NCBI RefSeq assembly: GCF_012163135.1
Contig: NZ_JAAVUP010000002.1
Coordinates: 682,001-746,000 of the forward strand
Length of the DNA stretch: 64,000 nt
Source: Neoroseomonas oryzicola
GTDB taxonomy: Bacteria > Pseudomonadota > Alphaproteobacteria > Acetobacterales > Acetobacteraceae
Reading direction: 5' to 3'
In this document: in pieces, positions 51,398 through 60,912 of the stretch
Layout: each line of letters begins with the position of its first letter
Position numbering within the stretch: the first letter of the stretch is position 1
Position numbers and translations under genes: made by a program
Notes under the pieces: model-generated
Told to the model about the DNA's origin: nothing
Databases searched by the model: none
The model's input: the letters and a program-made list of their open reading frames with translations, nothing else

Positions 51398-52645
51398 ATG
51401 CGCGTACTCATCGCCGGTGGTGGTATCGGGGGGCTGACCCTCGCGCTGTCGCTCCACCAGGCCGGGATCGATTGCGAGGTCTTCGAGCAGGCGCCGGAGA
51501 TCCGCCCCCTGGGCGTCGGCATCAACGTGCTGCCCCATGCGATGCGGGAACTGACCGAGCTCGGCCTGCAGCAGCGTGTCGCGGCGGCGGGGATCGTCAC
51601 ACAGGAACTCGCCTACGCCAATCGCCTCGGCCAGATGATCTGGTCCGAGCCGCGCGGGCGGCTCGCCGGCTATTCCTGGCCGCAGGTCTCGATCCATCGC
51701 GGCTTTCTGCATCTGGAATTGCTCGCGGCGGCGCAGGAGCGGCTGGGCGATGCGCGCATCCATCTCGGCGCGCGGATGGCCGGCTTCGAGCAGGACGAGG
51801 CGGGCGTGACGCTGCGCCTCGATGACGGGCGCGCGGTGCGCGGGGATGTGCTGATCGCCGCCGACGGCATCCATTCCGCCGCGCGTGCGCTGTTCTACCC
51901 GAACGAGGGCCCGCCGATCTGGAACGGCGCGATCCTGTGGCGCGCGACCAGCATCGCCGATCCCTTCCTGACCGGGGCGACCATGGCGGTGGCGGGCAAC
52001 CGCAACGACAAGTTTGTCGTCTACCCGATCAAGGACCTGCCCGACGGGCGGAAACTGACCAACTGGATCGCCGAGCGCCGCGTCGACCCGAACCAGGAAT
52101 GGAAGCGGGAGGACTGGAACCGCCCCGGCCGCATCGAGGATTTCGAGCAGACCTTCGCCGACTGGCGCTTCCCCTGGCTCGATATCCCCGCGCTGATCCG
52201 CTCGGCGCAGTCGGTCTACGAATTCCCGATGGTGGACCGCGACCCGCTGCCGCGCTGGACGCATGGGCGGGTGACGCTGCTGGGCGACGCGGCGCATCCG
52301 CTCTACCCGATCGGGTCGAACGGGGCGTCGCAGGGCATCCTCGATGCGCGGACGCTGGCGCTGAAGCTCGCGACGGTCGCTGACCCCGTCGCGGCGATGG
52401 AGGCCTATGAGGCGATCCGCCGCCCCGCGACCGCCGCGCTCGTCGCCGCGACGCGCGGCGATGGCCCGGACAGCGTGCTCGACATCGCCGAGGCGCGCGC
52501 CCCGGAGGGCTTCGCCGACATCGAGGCGGTGATGCCGCACGCCGAGCGCGCCGAGATCGCCGCGCACTACAAGCGCCTCGCGGGCTTCGAGCCCTCGACG
52601 CTCAATGCCCGACCGAGCCTCACGCCGCCGCGCAAGGCGGCGTGA
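51398..52645 (+). CDS. FAD-dependent aromatic-type monooxygenase
   Basis: The 415-residue class A flavin hydroxylase has GxGxxG at the start (VLIAGGGIGGLTLALSL), the DG motif AADGIHSAAR and the GD motif LLGDAAHPLYPIGSNGASQGILDARTLA. These are typical of salicylate and 3-hydroxybenzoate hydroxylases. I start at the ATG at 51398, after AAGGGAAGAGG; an upstream GTG gives a non-family leader. A -10-like TATTGT and -35-like CTGACC lie upstream. It may belong to aromatic catabolism, but no ring-cleavage genes are adjacent. Confidence 0.9.
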   Translation: MRVLIAGGGIGGLTLALSLHQAGIDCEVFEQAPEIRPLGVGINVLPHAMRELTELGLQQRVAAAGIVTQELAYANRLGQMIWSEPRGRLAGYSWPQVSIHRGFLHLELLAAAQERLGDARIHLGARMAGFEQDEAGVTLRLDDGRAVRGDVLIAADGIHSAARALFYPNEGPPIWNGAILWRATSIADPFLTGATMAVAGNRNDKFVVYPIKDLPDGRKLTNWIAERRVDPNQEWKREDWNRPGRIEDFEQTFADWRFPWLDIPALIRSAQSVYEFPMVDRDPLPRWTHGRVTLLGDAAHPLYPIGSNGASQGILDARTLALKLATVADPVAAMEAYEAIRRPATAALVAATRGDGPDSVLDIAEARAPEGFADIEAVMPHAERAEIAAHYKRLAGFEPSTLNARPSLTPPRKAA

Positions 52646-52651
52646 CGCGGG

Positions 52652-53722
52652 TCAGGGGATCGGCTCGTAGCCCAGCCCCGGCGCCGTCGGCACCGGGATG
52701 ACGCCGCCGCGCGGCACCAGCGCCTCGCCATAGGGCGCGCGCGCGAGGTCGGCGAAGTAGATCTCGATCGGCTCGGCTTCGTCGGTCGCGGCGAGGAAAT
52801 GCAGCGTCGCGAGCAAACCCGGGCCGAAATAGGGGCAGTGCGGCACCAGGCGCACGCCCGTCTCGCGTGCCAGTTCCGCGATCTCGAGCATCGCGGACAT
52901 GCCGCCGATCTTGGTGATGGAGGGCTGCGCGACATCGACCGCGCGCGTTTCGAACATCCGGCAGAAATCCTCGACCGTGCCGTTGCACTCGCCGGCCGAG
53001 ATCGGCACCGGGGAGAGGGCGCGGATGCGCGCGATGGCGGGGATGTCCTCGGGCGGCCAGATCGGTTCCTCGACCCAGGCGGGATCGACCGCGGCGACGT
53101 CCTCGCAGAACTGCACCGCCTCGGCCTCGGTGTCCCAGGCGCAGTTGATGTCGAGCATCAGCGGCACGCCCGGTGCGGCGTCACGCGCGGCGCGGATGCA
53201 GCGCAGGTCGACCTCGTGCAGCTTGATGTGGCGGTAGCCGCGCGACAGCGCTTCGGTCGTGTTGCGCGCGACGTCCTCGGGCACGCCATAGCGCAGCAGG
53301 GAGGCATAGGCCGGCACCTCCCGCCGCGCCGCCTGCCCGAGCAGCGCGTGCAGGGGCTTGCCCGCGGCCTTGGCGCGGATGTCCCACAGCGCGATGTCGA
53401 TCGCCGAGATCCCGAAGGTGACCGGCCCGTTGCGCCCGAAATTGTGGAAGCGGCGCGCGAGCATGCGCGTCAGACCCGCGATGTCGCGCGCATCCTGCCC
53501 GATGCAGGCGGGGCCGATCAGGCGATCGACGGCGTCCTTGGTGGTCTCGACCAGGGTGAAGCCGAAGCCTTCGCCCCAGCCATGGAGGCCGGCATCGGTC
53601 TCGACCCGCACCAGCAGCGTGTCCATCGCCTTGAGGTGCAGGTTTCCGCCGACGCCGCCGGCGCTGGCGCCATAGGTGAAGTCGGTGCGGTGATGATGCG
53701 TGGTGACGCGCGTGATCTTCAT
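52652..53722 (-). CDS. mandelate racemase/muconate lactonising (enolase superfamily) enzyme
   Basis: The 356-residue protein has the enolase-superfamily pattern. The KLHE stretch (HIKLHEVDL) stands where the catalytic lysine motif lies. Metal ligands are in MLDINCAWD (Asp), WVEEPIWP (Glu) and SAGECNGT (Glu), with Lys in SITKIGGMSA and His in LVPHCPYFGPG. The family includes sugar-acid dehydratases. The exact substrate is not known. It converges with the flavin monooxygenase and diverges from a gene of unknown function. Confidence 0.88.
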   Translation of the reverse strand: MKITRVTTHHHRTDFTYGASAGGVGGNLHLKAMDTLLVRVETDAGLHGWGEGFGFTLVETTKDAVDRLIGPACIGQDARDIAGLTRMLARRFHNFGRNGPVTFGISAIDIALWDIRAKAAGKPLHALLGQAARREVPAYASLLRYGVPEDVARNTTEALSRGYRHIKLHEVDLRCIRAARDAAPGVPLMLDINCAWDTEAEAVQFCEDVAAVDPAWVEEPIWPPEDIPAIARIRALSPVPISAGECNGTVEDFCRMFETRAVDVAQPSITKIGGMSAMLEIAELARETGVRLVPHCPYFGPGLLATLHFLAATDEAEPIEIYFADLARAPYGEALVPRGGVIPVPTAPGLGYEPIP

Positions 53723-53811
53723 GGTCGTTCCCTTCCGCGTGGCGCGGCTTGCCCCGATACTGCCGCCATGCGCCGGCGGGCAGAAGCCGGGGGCAGAGGG
53801 AATTCGTCGGC

Positions 53812-54813
53812 ATGAACGACCGCGAGGCCTGGGAAGCGGTGGGCGACTGGTACCACGCCTGGTTCACCGGGATCGTGCTGACGGCCGTGTCGCGTCGCGG
53901 CACGCGCGATGCGGCGGAACTGGTGTTCCGCATCTTCCGCCGCCAGCAGCAGGCGACCTTCCTGCCCGGCTTGAAGAAGCTCGGTCTCGATGGGCTGCCG
54001 CCGGCGGTGGCGGCGGCGCGCTACCACTACCTCTCGAACTTCATCGGCGGCGTGGGCGTCGAGTATGTCGAGGAGAGCCCGACCAAGGCCTGGATCCGCT
54101 ACCCGCCGCCACGCTGGATCTGGCCCGGTGCGACCATCTGCGGCATCCCCTCCGAGGTGAACGCCGCGATGCTGCGCGGCTGGCATGCGAACAACGGCGT
54201 GATGCTCGGCCGCCTCGGCCTCGGCTTCGTCTGCACCGGGCAGACGGTGGACGGCGATCCGGGGCTCGAGGGCTACTACGTCGAGCACGACCGGGACCTC
54301 CCGCCCGAGGAGCGGCTGCGCTTCGCGCGCGGCGAGCGCATGGCGCGCTTCGATCCCGCCACGGCGCCGCGCCTGCCCGCCGCCGACTGGCCGGCCGAAC
54401 GGATCGCCAAGGCCAAGCGCGGCTATGCGATGGAATACTGCCGCACCGCGCTGCAGGAGGCGGTGGCGCTGTTCGGGCCGATGGAAGGCGGGCATCTGCT
54501 CGGCCTCGCGGCGCGGCTGGTGGCGATGCAACTCCATGCCGAGACGGCGCAGCGGCTGGGCGCGACCTCCTTCGCGGAATTCATGGTCGCCATGGCGATC
54601 GCCGAGGGCGACGGGGCCGAAGCGGTGCCGCAGCCGGATGGCAGCGTCATCGTCACGCGGGAGGGGTGCGCGCTGTTGCGCGGTATTGCCGATCCGGACG
54701 GGATCATGGCGGCTGCCTGGGGTGAGACCCTGGTCGGCGCGCTCGCGGCAGATGACCGTTTCGCGCGGCTCGAGCGCATCAGCCCGACGACGTGGCGCAT
54801 CGGCGGGGGCTAG
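53812..54813 (+). CDS. hypothetical protein, no family recognised
   Basis: This 333-residue protein is soluble, with no signal peptide or membrane helix. It has notable motifs: YHYLSNFIGGVGVEYVEES, RYPPPRWIWPGATICGIPSEVN and YCRTALQEAVALFGPMEGGHLLG. These are Trp/Tyr/Pro-rich and look like a conserved but uncharacterised enzyme. The ATG at 53812 follows an AGAGGGAATT region. It diverges from the enolase-superfamily gene with 89 bases between them, so the two may share a promoter region. Confidence 0.75.
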   Translation: MNDREAWEAVGDWYHAWFTGIVLTAVSRRGTRDAAELVFRIFRRQQQATFLPGLKKLGLDGLPPAVAAARYHYLSNFIGGVGVEYVEESPTKAWIRYPPPRWIWPGATICGIPSEVNAAMLRGWHANNGVMLGRLGLGFVCTGQTVDGDPGLEGYYVEHDRDLPPEERLRFARGERMARFDPATAPRLPAADWPAERIAKAKRGYAMEYCRTALQEAVALFGPMEGGHLLGLAARLVAMQLHAETAQRLGATSFAEFMVAMAIAEGDGAEAVPQPDGSVIVTREGCALLRGIADPDGIMAAAWGETLVGALAADDRFARLERISPTTWRIGGG

Positions 54814-54906
54814 GGCGCCCACGCCACGGCCGAACCCGGCTGCGGCGTTTTGAGCGTGGCGCCGCCCAGCCCAAGGACGTTACCGTATCGAAATCGGGAG
54901 GCGATG

Positions 54907-55413
54907 ATGCACGACATCCACCAGGTCACGACCGGTGCGCAGCTGGCCGATACCCGGTCCCTGATGCGGGACTTCGTCGCCTGGCACCGGGAACGGCATG
55001 TCGAGGACCTCGCACTCATCGACCGGTACTTCGACGCGGCCGAGTTCGAACGCGAACTTGCCGGACTGCCGGGGAAATACGCACCGGATCGAGGAACCCT
55101 CCTGATCGCCTATGCCGATGGCCAGCCGGCGGGCTGCGTTGCGATGCGCGACCTCGGAGGCGGCTTCTGCGAGATGAAGCGGATGTTCGTGCCGGGCGCC
55201 TTCCGCGGCCGCGGCATCGGCCGCGCGCTGGCGGGCCGGGTGATCGCCGATGCCACCAGCGCCGGCTACCGGGCCATGCGCCTCGACACCAGCCGGCGCC
55301 AGGACGAGGCGATGCGCCTTTACGAAAGCCTGGGCTTCCGACGGATCGAACCCTACTACGCGCTGACCGACGACCTGCGGGACTGGCTGGTCTTCTTCGA
55401 ACGTCCGCTGTGA
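54907..55413 (+). CDS. GNAT-family N-acetyltransferase
   Basis: The 168-residue protein has the GNAT core with acetyl-CoA motif A: MKRMFVPGAFRGRGIGRALAGRVIADA (about 95-121), with the RGxGxG-type pattern RGRGIGRA. Motif B reads RLYESLGFRRIEPYY. It transfers acetyl groups to an amine of unknown identity. I prefer the ATG at 54907 because GGGAGG lies 5 bases upstream; the ATG at 54904 is too close. Confidence 0.88.
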   Translation: MHDIHQVTTGAQLADTRSLMRDFVAWHRERHVEDLALIDRYFDAAEFERELAGLPGKYAPDRGTLLIAYADGQPAGCVAMRDLGGGFCEMKRMFVPGAFRGRGIGRALAGRVIADATSAGYRAMRLDTSRRQDEAMRLYESLGFRRIEPYYALTDDLRDWLVFFERPL

Positions 55414-55456
55414 GCGGCGGCGCCCGGCAGCCCTGCCGGCGGGCGCCGCGCGCGCG

Positions 55457-56854
55457 TCACTCCCCTGCCGCGGCCAGGATCCGCAGCGTCGCCTCATCCT
55501 TGCCCAGCGCCCAGAGCACCGAATTGATCGGCGGGCTGGTCAGGCTGCCGCAGAGCGCGGCGCGGAGCGGCTGCGCCACGTCCTTCAGCTTCACGCCCTT
55601 CACCTCGGCATAGTCGCGCAGCCACTGCTCGAGGTCCGCCTTCTCCCACGGCGCCCCGCTCAGGAACTCCGCGATGTCGCGCAGCCGCGCCTTCACCTCC
55701 GGGGTCAGCAGCGCGAGTGCCTTCTCGTCGATCGCGGGCAGCCCCTCGGAGGCCGCGAAGGCCGCGGAGCCAGCCAGTTCCTCCAGCGTGCGCGCGCGTT
55801 CCTTGAGGTCGGGCATCAGCATCCCGATGCGCTCGGCGCCGTCGGTGCCGAACAGCACGCCGCGCTTCGCCATCAGTTCGAGCACGGCGCGCGTCAGCCG
55901 CGCGTCATCCGCCTGCCGGAGGTAGACGCCATTGAGATGCGTCAGCTTCGCGTAGTCCATGCGCGAGGCGGCGCGGCCGACATCCTTGAGGTCGAAGAGC
56001 TCGATGGCGCGGTCGCGCGGCACCACCTCCTCGTCGCCATGGCCCCAGCCGAGGCGCATCAAGTAGTTGCACACCGCTTCCGGCAGGTAGCCCTGGTCGC
56101 GGAAGTCGAGCACCGACACCGCACCGTGGCGCTTCGACAGCTTCGCCCCGTCCGCGCCGTGGATCAGCGGGATGTGCGCGAAGTGCGGCCGCCGCCAGCC
56201 CATCGCGTCATAGACCATGCACTGGCGGAAGGTGTTGGTCAGGTGGTCGTCGCCGCGGATGACATGGGTGATGTCCATGTCGTGGTCGTCGACGACGACG
56301 GCATGCAGGTAGGTCGGCGTGCCGTCCGAGCGCAGGATGATCATATCGTCGAGCTCGGTGTTCGCGACGCGGACCTCGCCCTGCACCAGGTCCTTCACCA
56401 CCGTCTCACCCTCGATCGGCGCCTTGATGCGGATGGCGTAGGGCTTGCCCTCCTGCTCGGGGCCCGGCTCGCGGTCCCGCCAGCGGCGGTCGTAGCGGGG
56501 CGGGCGGCCCTCGGCCATCGCCTTCTCCCGCATCTCGGCCAGTTCCTCGGGCGTCGCCCAGCAGCGATAGGCCTTGCCCATGGCGAGCAGGGCCTGGGCG
56601 ATCTCGGCATGGCGCGCCTCGCGCGCCGCCTGGAAGACCGGGGGTTCGTCCGGCATCAGGCCGAGCCAGGTCAGGCTTTCCATGATCTGGTCGACCGCCG
56701 CCTGGGTCGAGCGTTCCTTGTCCGTGTCCTCGATGCGCAGCAGGTAGGTGCCCTTGTGGTGCCGCGCGAAGAGGTAGTTGAACAGCGCGGTGCGGGCGCC
56801 GCCGATGTGCAGGTAGCCGGTCGGCGAGGGGGCGAAGCGGGTACGGACGGTCAT
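55457..56854 (-). CDS. gltX: glutamyl-tRNA synthetase
   Basis: The 465-residue class I synthetase has the HIGH-type motif in APSPTGYLHIGGART (about 9-22) and the KMSKS-type motif KLSKR at 238-242 (GAKLSKRHGAVSV). The catalytic core reads NYLFARHHKGTYLLRIEDTD. No Zn-binding cysteine cluster is present, as in many alphaproteobacterial enzymes. It charges tRNA-Glu and, in bacteria without glutaminyl-tRNA synthetase, often also tRNA-Gln. It faces comEC with 116 bases between their starts. Confidence 0.96.
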   Translation of the reverse strand: MTVRTRFAPSPTGYLHIGGARTALFNYLFARHHKGTYLLRIEDTDKERSTQAAVDQIMESLTWLGLMPDEPPVFQAAREARHAEIAQALLAMGKAYRCWATPEELAEMREKAMAEGRPPRYDRRWRDREPGPEQEGKPYAIRIKAPIEGETVVKDLVQGEVRVANTELDDMIILRSDGTPTYLHAVVVDDHDMDITHVIRGDDHLTNTFRQCMVYDAMGWRRPHFAHIPLIHGADGAKLSKRHGAVSVLDFRDQGYLPEAVCNYLMRLGWGHGDEEVVPRDRAIELFDLKDVGRAASRMDYAKLTHLNGVYLRQADDARLTRAVLELMAKRGVLFGTDGAERIGMLMPDLKERARTLEELAGSAAFAASEGLPAIDEKALALLTPEVKARLRDIAEFLSGAPWEKADLEQWLRDYAEVKGVKLKDVAQPLRAALCGSLTSPPINSVLWALGKDEATLRILAAAGE

Positions 56855-56970
56855 GGTGCCTTGGCTCGAACGCGGAGGCGCCCCTTAGACCAGATCGGCG
56901 CCCGGCGGTGAACCCGCGGCTGCAAACCTCTCCCGCGCCGTGGGCGGGGCGGGTAGGATGAACGTCCAGG

Positions 56971-59121
56971 TTGCGGAACCATTCCCTGTCCAGCACCGTC
57001 GCGCGAGATCCTGCCCCGATCGCCGCCGCCGCCCTGCGCATCGAGGCGCTGCTGGCGGCCGAGCGGGGGCGGCTCGCGCCCTGGCTCGCGGTCGCGATGG
57101 GGGCGGGGATCCTCGTCTACTTCGGGCTGCGGGAGGAACCCGCGGTCTGGTGGGCGGCGCCGGCGCCGCTGCTGGTCGCACTCGCCTGGTGGGTGGCGCG
57201 GCGGGCGCCCCATGCCGGCTGGGCGATCGGGCTGGTCGCGGCCGGGTGGCTCGGCTTCGGGGCGGCGCTGCTGCATGCCGCCACGGCCGCGCCCATGGCT
57301 GCCCCGCCGGTCCGCGCCATCGTGCTGACCGGCGTGGTGCAGGACGTCGACCTGCTGCCGGAAGGCCGCCGCGTCACGCTGGGCGAGGTGCGCTTCGCGC
57401 CGGAGGACCCGCCCCAGCCCCGGACCTTCCGCGTGCGGCTGCGCGCCAACGACCCGGCCCGCCCGGCGCCGGGGGATACGCTGACCGTCCGTGCCCTGGT
57501 GCGCGCGCCCTCCTCCCCGGCCTATCCGGGGGCTTGGGATTTCCAGCGCGCGGCCTTCTTCGCCGGGCAGGGCGGCGCCGGCTTCGCCATCGGCCCGGCC
57601 GAGGTCGCGGCGGGGGAGGGCGCAGCGCCGCCGCTCGCTGGCCTGCGCGCATCCATCGAGGCCCGCGTCACCGCCGCTGTTCCGGGCGCCTCGGGAGCTG
57701 TCGCCGCCGCGCTGTTGACCGGCGGGCAGAGCGCCATCCCCCGCGCCGACCTCGCCGCGATGCGCGATTCCGGGCTGGCGCATCTGCTGTCCGTCTCCGG
57801 CCTGCACATCGCCATCGTGATGGGCGTGGCCTTCTGGCTGGTGCGGCTGCTCATCGCCTGCTGGCGCTGGCTGGCGCTGCGCGTGGACGGCAAGGCCTGG
57901 GCGGGCGTGGCCGCGCTCGGCGCTGGCGGCTTCTACATGCTGCTCACGGGATCCGAGGTGCCGATGCAGCGCTCCTTCGCCTCGGCCGCGCTGGTCACGC
58001 TGGCGCTGCTCGCGGGGCGGCAGGCGATCTCGCTGCGCAGCCTGGCGCTCGCGGCCGCGGCGGTGATGGCGATCGCGCCGGCGCAGTTGCTCGGCCCGTC
58101 CTTCCAGATGTCCTTCGCGGCCGTCCTGGCCCTGATCAGCGGGTGGGAGGCGCTGAAGGGACCGATGGCGCGGCTGCGCGGGGAGGGGCAGTGGTGGCGG
58201 GGCGCCCTGGTCGCGGCGGCGGCGCTGATCGGGACTTCGGTGCTGGCGGGGCTGGCGACGGCGCCCTTCGGCCTCGCGCATTTCGGGCGGCTGCAATGGT
58301 ACGGCGTGGCGGCCAACGCGGTGGCGGTGCCGCTGACCTCGGTGCTGGTCATGCCGGCGGGGATGCTCGCCGCGGCGCTGATGCCGCTCGGCCTGGAAGG
58401 CCCGGCGCTGGCGCTGATGGGCTGGGGCTGCGAGGCGGTGCTGGCCGTCGCGCGCGAAGTCGCGTCCTGGCCGGGGGCCGCGACCGGGGCACGGCCGATC
58501 CCGGCCTGGGGGTTGCTGATCTTCGGCGCGGGGATGCTGTGGCTGTGCCTGTGGCGGGCGCACTGGCGCTGGCTCGGCCTGCCCGCGATGCTGCTGGGGT
58601 TGATGAGCCCGGCCCTGCACCGCCCGCCGGACCTGTTCGTGTCGGGCGATGCGCGGCTGATCGGCTTCGCGGCGGATGGCGCGCTGTGGCTGCAGCGGCA
58701 ATCCGGCGCGTCCAACCTGACGCGCGATTCCTGGCTGCGGGCGCACGGCTTCGCCGAGGCACGGCCGCTGCCGGCGCAGGGCGAGGCCGCGGCGGGCGCG
58801 ATCCGCTGCGGCCCCGCCGCCTGCACCCTGCGCGCCGTGCCTGACGGGCCGGAGGCGCTGCTGCTGCGCGGCACGCCATCGCCCGAGGCCTGTGGCCGCG
58901 CCGCGGTGATCGTCGTGGCCGAACCCGTCCGCGGCCGCTGCTCGGCGAGCCTGGTCGTGGACCGCTTCGCCGTCTGGCGGAACGGTCCACATGCGATCTG
59001 GCTGGGCCGGGATGGCGCCGTCGTCGTCTCGGACCGCGCCTGGCGGGGGGCGCGGCCCTGGGTGCCGCCGGTGCCGACGCCCCGGGCGCGGGAGGAACTG
59101 CCGCCCGCGCCGGTCGAATAG
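56971..59121 (+). CDS. comEC: ComEC/Rec2-family DNA-uptake membrane protein
   Basis: The 716-residue polytopic protein has an N-terminal DUF4131-type region (about 25-200) and the competence domain (about 205-480), with SGLHIAIVMGVAFW and LTGSEVPMQRSFASAALVTLALLAGRQ. At least nine hydrophobic helices are visible. The C-terminal part lacks the HxHxDH motif of the metallo-beta-lactamase domain found in Bacillus ComEC. I see a TTG start at 56971. It would move single-stranded DNA across the inner membrane. It converges with lexA, with 4 bases between stops. Confidence 0.88.
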   Translation: MRNHSLSSTVARDPAPIAAAALRIEALLAAERGRLAPWLAVAMGAGILVYFGLREEPAVWWAAPAPLLVALAWWVARRAPHAGWAIGLVAAGWLGFGAALLHAATAAPMAAPPVRAIVLTGVVQDVDLLPEGRRVTLGEVRFAPEDPPQPRTFRVRLRANDPARPAPGDTLTVRALVRAPSSPAYPGAWDFQRAAFFAGQGGAGFAIGPAEVAAGEGAAPPLAGLRASIEARVTAAVPGASGAVAAALLTGGQSAIPRADLAAMRDSGLAHLLSVSGLHIAIVMGVAFWLVRLLIACWRWLALRVDGKAWAGVAALGAGGFYMLLTGSEVPMQRSFASAALVTLALLAGRQAISLRSLALAAAAVMAIAPAQLLGPSFQMSFAAVLALISGWEALKGPMARLRGEGQWWRGALVAAAALIGTSVLAGLATAPFGLAHFGRLQWYGVAANAVAVPLTSVLVMPAGMLAAALMPLGLEGPALALMGWGCEAVLAVAREVASWPGAATGARPIPAWGLLIFGAGMLWLCLWRAHWRWLGLPAMLLGLMSPALHRPPDLFVSGDARLIGFAADGALWLQRQSGASNLTRDSWLRAHGFAEARPLPAQGEAAAGAIRCGPAACTLRAVPDGPEALLLRGTPSPEACGRAAVIVVAEPVRGRCSASLVVDRFAVWRNGPHAIWLGRDGAVVVSDRAWRGARPWVPPVPTPRAREELPPAPVE

Positions 59122-59125
59122 CGCC

Positions 59126-59848
59126 TCAGTAGCGGCGCAGCAGCCCCACCAGGCGGCCCTGCACCTTCACCCGGTCGGGGCCGAAGATGCGGGTCTCGTG
59201 CCGCGGATTGGCCGGTTCGAGGGCGATGGAATTGCCGCGCCGGCGCAGGCGCTTCAGCGTCACCTCGTTCTCGTCGACCAGGGCGACGACGATGGCACCG
59301 TTCTCGGCCGTGTCGGCGCGGTTGATGATGACCGTGTCGCCGTCGAGGATACCTGCGTCGATCATCGAATCGCCCGCGACCTCGAGCGCGTAGTGGTCGC
59401 CGCTGCCGATCAACGCGGCCGGCACGTCGACGCTGGCGCCGTTGTCGCGCAGCGCCTCGATCGGCACGCCGGCGGCGATGCGGCCATAGAGCGGCAGCGT
59501 GACCGCGGCGTTGTCGTTCGTCTCGGGCGCGGGGCGCGGGGCGACGGTGGCGGCGAAGGGGCCGCGGATGACATTGGGGCCGAGCGGCGCCTCGGGCGCC
59601 CTGGGCGCGGCGCGGGCGGGCTTGGGCGCGAGATTCTCCGGCAGGCGGATGACTTCGAGCGCGCGGGCGCGATGGGCGCGGCGGCGCAGGAAGCCGCGTT
59701 CCTCGAGCGCCGTGATCAGCCGGTGGATGCCCGACTTCGACTTGAGCGCGAGCGCGGCCTTCATTTCCTCGAAGGACGGGGAGAAGCCCGTCTCACGCAG
59801 ATGGCGGTCGATGAATATCAGCAGCTCGTGCTGCTTCCGCGTGAGCAT
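59126..59848 (-). CDS. lexA: SOS-response repressor LexA
   Basis: The 240-residue protein has an N-terminal winged-helix domain ([33 protein letters not shown], 1-32, plus [19 protein letters not shown]). A Pro-rich linker follows, then the S24 self-cleavage domain: Ala126-Gly127 scissile bond (RIAAGVPI), catalytic Ser161 (GDSMIDAGI) and Lys199 (VTLKRL). The ATG at 59848 follows AGGAGG. A LexA box upstream (59913-59927) indicates autoregulation. RecA-stimulated cleavage derepresses SOS genes. Confidence 0.97.
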   Translation of the reverse strand: MLTRKQHELLIFIDRHLRETGFSPSFEEMKAALALKSKSGIHRLITALEERGFLRRRAHRARALEVIRLPENLAPKPARAAPRAPEAPLGPNVIRGPFAATVAPRPAPETNDNAAVTLPLYGRIAAGVPIEALRDNGASVDVPAALIGSGDHYALEVAGDSMIDAGILDGDTVIINRADTAENGAIVVALVDENEVTLKRLRRRGNSIALEPANPRHETRIFGPDRVKVQGRLVGLLRRY

Positions 59849-59912
59849 CCAGCCCCCTCCTCCTCCGGCCGGCCGCGCGAATCGGGCGGAACAAACCGGC
59901 AACTGATATCGC

Positions 59913-59927
59913 GTTCTAGAAAGGTTC
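59913..59927. promoter_or_regulatory. LexA box (GTTC-N7-GTTC)
   Basis: GTTC-TAGAAAG-GTTC is an exact match to the alphaproteobacterial LexA operator. It lies 65 bases upstream of the lexA start and 98 bases upstream of the glycosyltransferase ATG on the other strand, so it could control both. A second, imperfect GAAC-N7-CAAC lies at about 59889-59903. Confidence 0.85.
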
Positions 59928-60024
59928 CGAAGTCACAGTCAATTGCATTCGGATGTGGAAGACCTGTGGACAGGTTGCGGGGTACGGCTTTGCGTCTCGC
60001 CGCGCCTGTGGGTATTCGCGGGGA

Positions 60025-60909
60025 ATGTCCTGTGCCGATTTATCCTTGATCATTGCCGCGCACCGCCTGCAGGCGATGGTGCCGGCGGCCGTCGCCTCGG
60101 TGCTGGACCGGGCCGGGGGGGCGTCGGTCGAGGTCGTCATCGCCTCGGATGACGGCACCGACTACGCCCCGCTGCTGCCGCTGGATCCCCGGCTGCGCTT
60201 CACCGCGGTCGGGCCGGTCCGCAGCGGCGCCCATGCCGCGCGGAACCGGGGGCTTGCGGTCGCGACCGGCGCCTTCGTGATGATCCTCGACGGCGACGAC
60301 GCGCTGGAAGGCCCGCCGGATGGCATCGCGCAGGTGCTGGTCCTGGCGCGCCAGGCCGGGGCGGTGGCGGTGCCGAGCATCGTGCGCGATCCCGCGGGCG
60401 CCGAGGTCCGGCGCATGCCGCCTGCGGGCATCGCCACCTTCGGCTTCGCGGCTTGGCGGGAGGCCTTCTCCTCCCTCCACCTCATCGCGCGGCGCGACCT
60501 GGTGCAGCCCTTCTCGGACTTCCGGCTGATCGACGACGTGCTGTTCGACCTGCGAGCCCTGGCGGCGGCAGGCGGCGAGGTGCCGGTCGCCGCCGCGCTC
60601 GCCTATCGCTACCAGCTGCGGCTGGGCCAAGCGACGGACACGCCCTGGGAACGCTTCGATGCCGAGTACGCCCGTGCGCTCGCCGCGATCCGGGCCGACG
60701 GCTTCGGCTTCGGCAGCCATGCCGGGGCGGCGGCGAGGGTGCTGCGGCGCTGGCGGGCGATGAACCGGGTGATCGGGACGCGGCCGGGGCTGGGCGACTA
60801 TCACCGCGTCGTCGCGGATTATCTCGGCCGCCCTGCGGGGAAGGCCGGTCCCGACGGGCGGCCCTCCACGGGGGATGCGGAGGCCGAGGGGCCGGGCCTC
60901 CGCGTCTGA
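60025..60909 (+). CDS. family 2 glycosyltransferase
   Basis: The 294-residue protein has the GT-A fold start LSLIIAAHRLQAMVPAAVASVLDRA, the nucleotide-sugar Asp pair in IASDDGTD, the DxD-like motif ILDGDDALEG (about 89-98) and LIDDVLFDLRA further on. It lacks a membrane segment. The acceptor is unknown. I start at the ATG at 60025 because the upstream part is not family-like. It is divergent from lexA, with the LexA box between them, and is followed after 3 bases by a convergent binding-protein gene. Confidence 0.87.
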   Translation: MSCADLSLIIAAHRLQAMVPAAVASVLDRAGGASVEVVIASDDGTDYAPLLPLDPRLRFTAVGPVRSGAHAARNRGLAVATGAFVMILDGDDALEGPPDGIAQVLVLARQAGAVAVPSIVRDPAGAEVRRMPPAGIATFGFAAWREAFSSLHLIARRDLVQPFSDFRLIDDVLFDLRALAAAGGEVPVAAALAYRYQLRLGQATDTPWERFDAEYARALAAIRADGFGFGSHAGAAARVLRRWRAMNRVIGTRPGLGDYHRVVADYLGRPAGKAGPDGRPSTGDAEAEGPGLRV

Positions 60910-60912
60910 CCT

